Below, one piece after another: positions 1-6,477 of a stretch of 17,516 nt of DNA. This DNA comes from Sphingobacteriales bacterium (GTDB lineage: Bacteria; Bacteroidota; Bacteroidia; Chitinophagales; Chitinophagaceae), in the NCBI GenBank assembly GCA_024640385.1, contig JAHEFC010000023.1, forward strand, positions 1 through 17,516, read 5' to 3'. The position numbers and the translations under genes are program-made. Within the stretch, counting starts at the first letter, position 1; each line of letters opens with the position of its first letter. Below the pieces are notes generated by a model. It saw only the letters and a program-made list of their open reading frames with translations, made no database searches and was not told the origin of the DNA.

Positions 1-283
1 TTAAAACCATGGCAATGCCTTTTTCGATCTGCCCGCCAAAAAAATGAGAAACGAGGAAAACGGTTGTGATCAGTCCCAATGCGGGTAGGGTCAATACAAG
101 TATATCTGAAACTGAAACTTGTTTGACCCAGGCCTGGATATGGTGAACCAGCATTTTCAACAGCACGGCTACCAGTCCCGAAAAAAGACCAACCAGGGTG
201 GCAACTACCATGATAAACTGCACCCTGCTCAATTTGGTTCTGAGAAATTGAGTGACGTGCTGGTAGAGAACTTTTAAAACCAT
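1..283 (-). CDS. ClC-type voltage-gated chloride channel, N-terminal fragment (cut by window edge)
   Basis: Reading the minus strand from the ATG at 283 gives an open frame of about 94 residues that continues past position 1, so only the N-terminus is present. After a short basic cytoplasmic start there is a hydrophobic helix with the pattern VGLFSGLVAVLLKMLVH, an amphipathic stretch, then a second hydrophobic segment (LVLTLPALGLITTVFLVSHF) followed by a GxxxKGIAMVL-like stretch. This order matches the first helices of bacterial ClC chloride channels or H+/Cl- antiporters of the inner membrane. The selectivity-filter motifs and gating glutamate lie outside the window and cannot be checked. 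The gene lies 66 bp downstream of the glycosyltransferase/HAD gene on the same strand, so the two may be cotranscribed. Family call from N-terminal pattern only. Confidence 0.72.
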   Translation of the reverse strand, partial: MVLKVLYQHVTQFLRTKLSRVQFIMVVATLVGLFSGLVAVLLKMLVHHIQAWVKQVSVSDILVLTLPALGLITTVFLVSHFFGGQIEKGIAMVL

Positions 284-349
284 CAATGTCTTTTTAAGAG
301 TATATAGTTTTTGACAATTTAGCGGCTGATTTCCCTCTCTGCAAAGAAT

Positions 350-1726
350 TTATATGTCCAGAATGGGCAGTAATAGTCCAAAATCCGGCTCTTTTATTAC
401 GTAATCTGCAACCGAATCTACAAGTTGGGTTGTTGAGCAGAATGATATCCCAATACCTGCCTTTCGTATGCAGCAAATATCATTTTCACCATCCCCTACC
501 ACCAGTGTGTTTTTTAGTACCACATCATAGGTATTACAAATATTGATCAGGGCGTTTAATTTGCAGTAATCGTGTTTGCATTCACTTTTATCGTCCAGCA
601 AAAATAGGGAAGGGATTTTGACCTCACCTGTTGCCACGCTCCTGGAAAACTCCAGTTCATTGGAGATCGTGAAATCAAACCCGTATTTATTTTTCAGATG
701 GTTGGTAATGCAGTCATAGCTGTCACTGATTATTCCGGTGATATAGCCCTGGTCTTTTAGCTCTTTCAGAAGTTTATCCAGGTTAGGCGTTACTTCGATC
801 TTGTCTGCTACGCCAAGCAGGTCGCCGATAGTTTTGCCCTTGAGTAATCGAGCAATAAGTTTAGTTCGGATAAACGGGTTGCTGTTATTGGTTACAATAT
901 CCACCAATTCTTTTTTAAAGCCGAACTCAGCTGCCGCCGTGTTTATAAAGCTTGCCCTGAGTATGGTGTTATCCATATCGAACATGGCGATCTTTTTCAG
1001 CGACATCAGGTTTTCGCGGATCGCAAATTCCATTTGCTCCCTAATCACCTGGATATTTTCAAAAGTCTCGAGGTTCTGAACTTCAATGCCTTTTGATTTT
1101 TTCATGATGGTTCTTGCCACTTCACGGCTCATCTTGCCAAGCTGTTCCAGGGGTTGCATTCTGTTTTCAATGTTCCCTATACTCACCTCTGCAATCCTGG
1201 CTTTTTGAAGATGCATATCTATCAGTATGCCGATATCAACGCCATAGCCTTCTTCAAATTCACATTTGGTGAACAGGCTTTTTTTGCCTGCGATCATTCC
1301 GCTCAGGGGCTGGCGGAAGTTCGGGAATGAAGGGTAAAGAATGGAAAGAAGGGGCTTGGCAACCAGTTCAGTAACCCTTCCCGCCTGCCTTGTAAAAAAC
1401 GATTTGACAAAATCAGCCTCGTCGTTCAATAGGGGAGCAGTCAGCAGTTCCACCACATTTTCGGGGTAAGTTACAATATCGGCATCCAGGAATACCAGGA
1501 TCTCATTTTTAGCCACCAGCACCCCGTCTTTCATAGATGCACCTTTGCCTAGTTTAGTACTGGTGATTATGGTAGCACCTTCATCGCGGGCTTTTTGCAC
1601 TGTGTTATCCATTGATTTGTCATCCACAACAATTACTTCTGTAACATGCCTGGAATTTTTGGCAAGCCTGACCACATGATCGATGGTTTTTTCTTCGTTT
1701 AATGCGGGTATGATTACGGTGATCAT
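350..1726 (-). CDS. Bifunctional protein: GpgS-like (GT81/GT2) glycosyltransferase fused to HAD-family phosphatase
   Basis: The 458-residue protein has two parts. Residues 1-235 form a nucleotide-sugar glycosyltransferase: IIPALNEE at 5-12, VVDD at 33-36, a metal-binding DAD at 81-83, then AGRVTELVAKPLL (115-127), QPLSG (139-143) and GYGVDIG (160-166). These last motifs are characteristic of glucosyl-3-phosphoglycerate synthases. Residues about 243-458 form a HAD phosphatase of the SerB-like type: DMDNT at 250-254 (nucleophile D250, acid/base D252), SDS at 334-336, a candidate motif III lysine near 389, and GDGEND at 411-416. A synthase joined to a phosphatase would make glucosylglycerate or a similar compatible solute from NDP-sugar and 3-phosphoglycerate in two steps. 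The domain calls are solid; the substrate is inferred. It could instead act on another phosphorylated acceptor. A terminator separates it from the upstream gene, so it probably has its own promoter. Confidence 0.8.
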   Translation of the reverse strand: MITVIIPALNEEKTIDHVVRLAKNSRHVTEVIVVDDKSMDNTVQKARDEGATIITSTKLGKGASMKDGVLVAKNEILVFLDADIVTYPENVVELLTAPLLNDEADFVKSFFTRQAGRVTELVAKPLLSILYPSFPNFRQPLSGMIAGKKSLFTKCEFEEGYGVDIGILIDMHLQKARIAEVSIGNIENRMQPLEQLGKMSREVARTIMKKSKGIEVQNLETFENIQVIREQMEFAIRENLMSLKKIAMFDMDNTILRASFINTAAAEFGFKKELVDIVTNNSNPFIRTKLIARLLKGKTIGDLLGVADKIEVTPNLDKLLKELKDQGYITGIISDSYDCITNHLKNKYGFDFTISNELEFSRSVATGEVKIPSLFLLDDKSECKHDYCKLNALINICNTYDVVLKNTLVVGDGENDICCIRKAGIGISFCSTTQLVDSVADYVIKEPDFGLLLPILDI

Positions 1727-1756
1727 AAAAATTATGTTTTAAATCAGATAGAGGAT

Positions 1757-1797
1757 GCCATAAAATAATAAAGGGTTACAGTTTTGCTATAACCCTC
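1757..1797 (-). terminator. Rho-independent terminator after the small exported protein gene
   Basis: On the minus strand AGGGTTATAG pairs with CTGTAACCCT (10 bp including one T-G wobble) around the five-base loop CAAAA, covering 1772-1796. It is followed by the T-rich tract TTATTATTTT. It lies 22 bp past the stop codon of the gene ending at 1819 and before the start of the fusion gene at 1726, so it should separate the two transcripts. Confidence 0.75.
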
Positions 1798-1818
1798 TAT
1801 TATGATACCGGAACAGTA

Positions 1819-2124
1819 TTATGCTTTGCTTACTTTTTTGATTTCGATAACGTCATCTTTTAAATTACCCTCGATAGTAACTTTCTGGCCGATGAACTCT
1901 TCTACTTTTTTGGGGTCACTGATCTTATACATTTTATCTCCCACAACAATGACAGTGGCTTTGCCATCTTTAATGCATTTTTTGGCGCATTCAGCATGTC
2001 CTTCATTGGCCGACTTGACACCGCAATGATCATCGCTGATAATACCGGTCCAGGTGCCTTTCTCGGTGGCATTACCGATCATTACGAAAAACACCATCAT
2101 TAATGTGAAGAGATACTTTTTCAT
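1819..2124 (-). CDS. Small exported Cys/His protein, DUF5818-like, function unknown
   Basis: The 101-residue protein starts with a clear Sec signal peptide (MKKYLFTLMM, hydrophobic to about residue 18, cleavage near NA-T20). The mature part of about 82 residues opens with GTWTGIISDDHCG and has a compact set of potential metal or disulfide ligands: H33, C34, H43, C46 and C50 (HAECAKKC). It then has a beta-rich tail with KVTIEGNLKDDVIEI. This GxISDxxCG...C...C arrangement followed by a VTVxGxL strand resembles small periplasmic proteins grouped as DUF5818 and similar families; no enzymatic motif is seen. The gene is a single transcription unit with its own terminator, divergent from the gene at 2291. 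Function cannot be stated. Confidence 0.75.
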   Translation of the reverse strand: MKKYLFTLMMVFFVMIGNATEKGTWTGIISDDHCGVKSANEGHAECAKKCIKDGKATVIVVGDKMYKISDPKKVEEFIGQKVTIEGNLKDDVIEIKKVSKA

Positions 2125-2290
2125 GATTTGAAGTTTGCGGTAATTTACTGAAATCTTCCCAGACTCGCATCAGTCAATCGGGCAGCCATATAGAAATTCA
2201 TATATAAGCCATTTGTGAGGCGGCTACTAGAAATTTGATAAAGGGTAAAACATGATGCTTAAGAATTTTTAGATTTAGACCTATTTATAA

Positions 2291-2968
2291 ATGATGTTTA
2301 TGAAGAATATATTGACAAAGGGGATTTTTTGGTTGTTGATATGCCTGCCCGAACTTCTTTTCGCCCAGAAAGAGACCTCCCTGGATCTGTATGAACTGCA
2401 GAACAGGGGAAAGCTTGTGGTGGTCAACAGAACAGTAGCAGCTATGGAAGAGGGAGGGAGGCAATTCATCAGGTTATCGGAAAATAATGACGAAGGCCTG
2501 GTATGGCTTCCTGTTGATGTATTCAGTTCTGGTAAAATTGACATTCTGATGCGTGGCAAGGATGTATTGCAGAAGAGTTTTATAGGTATTGCATTTCATG
2601 GGCTGAACGACAGTACGTTTGATGCGGTGTATTGCAGGCCTTTTAATTTCTTTGCGCAGGATTCTGTAAGGAGGATACATGCTATTGAATACATCGCCCA
2701 CCCAACCTATACATGGGAAAAATTAAGAGCAGAATTCAATGCTAAATATGAGAAGCCCATTAAAGATCCTCCCGACCCTAATGGCTGGTTCAGGATGACG
2801 CTGGTTATTGAAGGGGAGATGGTCAAAGCTTTCATCAATAACAAGCCGGAGTCATCTTTGGTTGTTGAGAAGTTAAGTCAGAACCATAGCGGCAGGGTTG
2901 GGATCTTCACAGGCAGTGGCAGTGGGGGCGATTTTGAAAAGATCAGGATCTGGTATAAGGCTAAATGA
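2291..2968 (+). CDS. Exported concanavalin-like (DUF1080/LamG-type) protein
   Basis: The protein has 225 residues from the ATG at 2291; the ATG at 2300 (MKNILTKG...) gives a more typical signal peptide and may be the true start. The signal ends at LLFAQ-K. The mature domain of about 200 residues is beta-rich, with EGLVWLPVDVFSSGKIDI near the start, GIAFHG in the middle, and a C-terminal run WFRMTLVIEGEMVKAFINN followed by GRVGIFTGSGSGGDFEKIRIW. This is the usual ending of jelly-roll domains of the LamG/DUF1080 (3-keto-disaccharide hydrolase) group. The canonical N-terminal LFNGKDLxGW motif of DUF1080 is absent, so it is a divergent member or a related sugar-binding fold. It sits 65 bp upstream of a GMC oxidoreductase, which fits carbohydrate oxidation, but enzymatic activity is not proven. 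Confidence 0.65.
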   Translation: MMFMKNILTKGIFWLLICLPELLFAQKETSLDLYELQNRGKLVVVNRTVAAMEEGGRQFIRLSENNDEGLVWLPVDVFSSGKIDILMRGKDVLQKSFIGIAFHGLNDSTFDAVYCRPFNFFAQDSVRRIHAIEYIAHPTYTWEKLRAEFNAKYEKPIKDPPDPNGWFRMTLVIEGEMVKAFINNKPESSLVVEKLSQNHSGRVGIFTGSGSGGDFEKIRIWYKAK

Positions 2969-3033
2969 TCAGAAAGAAATATACAGCCAGATAAATTGCG
3001 GTAGCTTTAAAATACATTTTACAATTACTGCAC

Positions 3034-4746
3034 ATGCCTCAGATCAACGGGAAATCGAAAATCGATCATAGTTATGATGCCATTGTAATTGGTTCTGGTA
3101 TCAGTGGTGGCTGGGCAGCTAAAGAGCTCTGTGAAAAAGGTTTGAAAACCCTGGTGTTGGAAAGAGGTAGAATGGTGGAGCATTTGAAAGACTATCCCAC
3201 GGCAACCATGAATCCCTGGGAGTTTCCGCACCGGGGGGAGATGCCTTCCAGGTTCATGAAAGAAAATCCTTTGATCACTAAAGCCGCAGGATTTGGAGAA
3301 GACACGGCTCATTTTTTCATCAGGGATAAAGATCATCCTTATGTACAGGAAAAAGTTTTCGACTGGATCCGTGGGTACCAGGTGGGTGGTAAGTCGTTGA
3401 TCTGGGGAAGGGCTTGTCCCAGGTGGAGTTCAAATGAGTTCATATCGCCTGCACGTGATGGTTATGGCATTGAATGGCCCATCAGCTATGATGATGTTGC
3501 GCCCTGGTATTCACATGTAGAAAGATTTGTGGGTATCTCTGGTAACCGTGATGGGTTGGAGACTATGCCTGACGGAGAATATCTTCCTGCTTTTGACTTC
3601 ACCTGTGTGGAGAAGGATATGAAGCAGAAACTTTCCAAAAAGTACAAGGACCGCCATATGATACAGGGCCGTTGGGCCCATCTTTCACAGCCTACGCAAT
3701 TGCACCTGGACCAGGGCCGTGGAAAATGCCAGGCCAGGAACCTGTGCATGCGTGGTTGTCCATTTGGCGGGTATTTCAGTTCCAATTCGTCCACATTGCC
3801 ATGGGCTGCAAAAACGGGTAATCTTACCATAAGGCCCCATTCTGTAGTGCATTCCATCGTTTACGATGAAGCAAAGCAATCTGCCAGCGGTGTACGCGTG
3901 ATCGATGCGGAAACCCACGAGGAAGTGATATTTTATGCCAGAGTCATTTTCCTGAATGCATCCGCATTGAACAGCAACCTGATCTTATTGAATTCCACAT
4001 CCACAAGATTCCCCAACGGCTTAGGGAATGACAATGGATTATTGGGTCACTATATTGCTTTTCACAATTACAGGGGAACCATGGGTGGTACCATTGATGG
4101 TTTTCAGGATGTATATTTTTATGGACGAAGGCCGGATGAATCGATGATGGCCAATTTCAGAAATTTCGGCAAACAGGATATGGATTTTGTAGGCGGATAT
4201 ATGGCTTTCATGGGAACCTGGCGATCCAGGGGAATTGAAGATGACTCACAAACCATTGGAGCTGAATTCAAAGAAGCCATGACCGAGCCTGGCCAATGGG
4301 GAGCCTATATGTATATGCAGGGTGAGACAGTTCCCAAATACACCAACAGGGTTTATCTCAGCAAAACGGAGAAAGACCAGTGGGGGATCCCTTCGTTGGT
4401 GACCGATGTATCTTATGATGATAACGATGAGCTGTTGCTGAAAGATTTTATGACCCAGGGCGCTGAAATGATGGCCGCGGCGGGGGTTAAGAACATTGAA
4501 GTGTACGACAGGAAATGGGCGCCCGGAAGGGATATCCATGAGATGGGTGGATGCAGAATGGGTAAGGATCCTAAAACATCGTTGTTGAATAAGTGGAACC
4601 AATTGCACCATTGCAAAAATGTGTTTGTAACGGATGGGGCCTGTATGACCAGTACGGCCAATCAAAGTCCGTCTATTTTTTATATGTCGTTAACTGCCAG
4701 AGCAGCAAACCATGCTGTGGAGGAATTGAAGAAAGGAAACCTTTAG
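3034..4746 (+). CDS. GMC family FAD-dependent oxidoreductase
   Basis: The 570-residue flavoprotein is predicted to oxidise an alcohol or sugar hydroxyl. The N-terminal dinucleotide-binding fold is YDAIVIGSGISGGWAAKEL (residues 14-32) with the acidic strand end VLERG at 41-45. GYQVGGKSLIWG (114-125) is the second FAD-contact motif of the GMC family. The C-terminal signature is intact: HEMGGCRMG with the catalytic histidine at 502, and TDGACMTSTANQSPS with the paired asparagine at 543. A cysteine cluster C232-x5-C238-x3-C242 is typical of the bacterial sugar-dehydrogenase subgroup. There is no Tat or Sec signal, and no gluconate-2-dehydrogenase subunit 3-like gene adjoins it. It is the first gene of a tight run with DUF1330, GyrI-like and PhzF genes. 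Substrate is unknown; a glycoside 3-dehydrogenase role is suggested only by the DUF1080-like neighbour. Confidence 0.9.
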   Translation: MPQINGKSKIDHSYDAIVIGSGISGGWAAKELCEKGLKTLVLERGRMVEHLKDYPTATMNPWEFPHRGEMPSRFMKENPLITKAAGFGEDTAHFFIRDKDHPYVQEKVFDWIRGYQVGGKSLIWGRACPRWSSNEFISPARDGYGIEWPISYDDVAPWYSHVERFVGISGNRDGLETMPDGEYLPAFDFTCVEKDMKQKLSKKYKDRHMIQGRWAHLSQPTQLHLDQGRGKCQARNLCMRGCPFGGYFSSNSSTLPWAAKTGNLTIRPHSVVHSIVYDEAKQSASGVRVIDAETHEEVIFYARVIFLNASALNSNLILLNSTSTRFPNGLGNDNGLLGHYIAFHNYRGTMGGTIDGFQDVYFYGRRPDESMMANFRNFGKQDMDFVGGYMAFMGTWRSRGIEDDSQTIGAEFKEAMTEPGQWGAYMYMQGETVPKYTNRVYLSKTEKDQWGIPSLVTDVSYDDNDELLLKDFMTQGAEMMAAAGVKNIEVYDRKWAPGRDIHEMGGCRMGKDPKTSLLNKWNQLHHCKNVFVTDGACMTSTANQSPSIFYMSLTARAANHAVEELKKGNL

Positions 4747-4759
4747 TAAAACATTTTTG

Positions 4760-5182
4760 ATGCAAGAGAAATACCTGATGCCCACCAATGAATCTGGTCG
4801 CGATCTTATTCTTAGAAATATTGTTGGCGAAGTAGTGATGTTAAATCTGTTAAGGTTTAAAGAGGTGGCTGATTATTCGGCCTCACCGGAACTTGCGCCG
4901 GAGAGCCCGATCAGTGGGGAACAAGCGTATCAACTTTATATCGAACATACCTTACCCTTCTTAAAAGCGTCAGGAGGAGAGCTCGTGTTCTCCGGCAGTG
5001 GAGGAAAATTCCTGATAGGTCCGGGTACGGAAAAATGGGATAAGGTGTTGCTGGTGCGGCAGAACTCTGTTGCGAGTTTTATTGCATTTGAGCAGAACGA
5101 GGCGTATATGAAAGGCATAGGGCACCGGACAGCGGCATTGGAAGATTCAAGACTGTTGCCAATACTGGAAGATGTATTTTAA
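4760..5182 (+). CDS. DUF1330 domain-containing protein
   Basis: The 140-residue cytoplasmic protein starts from the ATG at 4760; a TTG one codon upstream is in frame but less likely. It shows the small ferredoxin-like alpha/beta fold of DUF1330: VVMLNLLRFKEVADY, then the helix GEQAYQLYIEHTLPFLKASGG, a strand with GGKFLIG, then WDKVLLVRQNSVASFIAFEQNEAYMK and a closing HRTAALEDSRLLPI. This is the pattern of dimeric alpha-beta barrel proteins related to EthD and ABM monooxygenases, but no catalytic residue set can be assigned. It follows the GMC oxidoreductase by 13 bp and precedes the next gene by 14 bp, so it is almost surely cotranscribed. Confidence 0.8.
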   Translation: MQEKYLMPTNESGRDLILRNIVGEVVMLNLLRFKEVADYSASPELAPESPISGEQAYQLYIEHTLPFLKASGGELVFSGSGGKFLIGPGTEKWDKVLLVRQNSVASFIAFEQNEAYMKGIGHRTAALEDSRLLPILEDVF

Positions 5183-5196
5183 AACTAAGGGCCTGG

Positions 5197-5673
5197 ATGA
5201 CTGAACCGGACATCATAACAATTACTCCGAAAAAATTAGTAGGCATAAGGATGTCAATGAGTCTTTCTGCAGACAAGACGCATTTACTTTGGAGGTCTTT
5301 CATGCCTGTCAGGAATCGGGTGCCGAATAAGCTGAACTCCCATTTGATCTCAATGAGAGTTTATCCCCCCAATTATTTTGAGTCATTTAATCCCCATACT
5401 GAGTTTGATAAATGGGCGCTCATGGAAGTGGAAGATTTTGAGAATGTCCCGGAGGGGATGGAAGGCTTTACCCTGCCTGGAGGCAAGTATGCAGTATTTC
5501 ATTTCAGGGGTACGGGTAACGGTATTTTCCAGTTCATTTATGGAGAGTGGATTGCCAATTCAGGTTATGTAATAGATGATCGGCCACATTTTGAAGTATT
5601 AGGTGAAAAATATAAAAATGGTGATCCAAATTCTGAAGAAGATATCTGGATCCCGATAGCATACAAAAACTGA
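5197..5673 (+). CDS. Stand-alone GyrI-like / AraC effector-binding domain protein
   Basis: The 158-residue protein has no DNA-binding domain. The sequence follows the SOUL/GyrI-like ligand-binding fold: KKLVGIRMSMSL near the start, FDKWALMEVEDFENVPEGMEGFTLPGG in the middle, KYAVFHFRGTG and a helix leading to IYGEWIANSGY, and the typical ending PHFEVLGEKY...SEEDIWIPI. Such domains bind small hydrophobic or drug-like ligands either as the sensing half of MerR/AraC regulators or alone, and some free-standing members are enzymes. It lies in the compact run between DUF1330 and PhzF genes (14 and 3 bp gaps), suggesting that it handles a metabolite of the same pathway. Specific ligand unknown. Confidence 0.82.
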   Translation: MTEPDIITITPKKLVGIRMSMSLSADKTHLLWRSFMPVRNRVPNKLNSHLISMRVYPPNYFESFNPHTEFDKWALMEVEDFENVPEGMEGFTLPGGKYAVFHFRGTGNGIFQFIYGEWIANSGYVIDDRPHFEVLGEKYKNGDPNSEEDIWIPIAYKN

Positions 5674-5676
5674 GGC

Positions 5677-6477
5677 ATGAAAACCTATTTTGTAGATTCT
5701 TTTACAACTGAGAAATTTAAGGGTAATCCGGCAGGCGTGTGCTTTCTGAACCAAGGCATAGCCGATGAGATGATGCAGCATATTGCGAAAGAGATCGGAT
5801 TTTCGGAGACAGCATTTGTCAAAAGCCCGGGATCAGGGAATGTTTTCCATATCAGGTATTTTTCTCCCAAAACAGAGATCCCACTCTGCGGGCATGCCAC
5901 ACTGGCGGCGGCAAAGATCATTTTCGGAACAACTGACCTGGATACAATAAAATTCATCACCGGGCTCCAGGTGGAATTAAAGATCGGAAAGGAATCTGGC
6001 CGGATCCTTATGGAATTCCCTGTGTATGAAACCAGTGAAATCGATGTGCCAAAGGACATGTTGCGTGCATTGGGTATCGATGAGTTTATTAAAGCTTCAT
6101 ACAATCCAGATAACAGGATCATCATGATTGAGATCGGAGATTCGGACAGGTTGGCGAAGTTGAGGCCTGATTTTTCGGCTCTGATCAGATCTTATGATGG
6201 CATCAATGGGGTATTGGTAACGGCTCTTTCAGGCTCTCCCGGTTATGATTTTCATTATCGTTATTTCTGGCCCTGGGCCGGAAGCGATGAAGATCCTGTA
6301 ACGGGCGCGGTACAGACTTTTCTGACAAAATATTGGTCACTAAAACTGGGGAAGAAAAGGTTAGAAGCCTTCCAGTCCTCAGAGAGAACAGGAGTTATGA
6401 CCACAGAAATAAGAGATGATAAGGTGCTGGTCTATGGTGATGCCGTAATTGTGCTGGAGGGTGATTTCATAGTCTGA
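5677..6477 (+). CDS. PhzF family isomerase/epimerase-like protein
   Basis: The 266-residue protein has the two-lobed diaminopimelate-epimerase-like fold of the PhzF family. Visible landmarks are MKTYFVDSFTTEKFKGNPAGVCF at the start (residues 1-23), the catalytic glutamate in GFSETAFV (E44), IPLCGHATLAAA (68-79, loop histidine 73), and EDPVTGA (205-211). The usual SAH after DPVTG is replaced here by AVQ. SERTG lies at 235-239. Full length is close to the family norm of about 260-300. In PhzF itself the protein isomerises a phenazine precursor, but most relatives have unknown substrates, and no other phenazine gene is present, so phenazine synthesis should not be inferred. It ends the plus-strand run and its last 11 bases overlap tail-to-tail with the TonB-receptor gene. 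Confidence 0.88.
   Translation: MKTYFVDSFTTEKFKGNPAGVCFLNQGIADEMMQHIAKEIGFSETAFVKSPGSGNVFHIRYFSPKTEIPLCGHATLAAAKIIFGTTDLDTIKFITGLQVELKIGKESGRILMEFPVYETSEIDVPKDMLRALGIDEFIKASYNPDNRIIMIEIGDSDRLAKLRPDFSALIRSYDGINGVLVTALSGSPGYDFHYRYFWPWAGSDEDPVTGAVQTFLTKYWSLKLGKKRLEAFQSSERTGVMTTEIRDDKVLVYGDAVIVLEGDFIV

Noticed and set aside
5677..6477. Phenazine biosynthesis
   Set aside because: Only a PhzF-family protein is present; none of the other phenazine genes occurs and the family is functionally broad.
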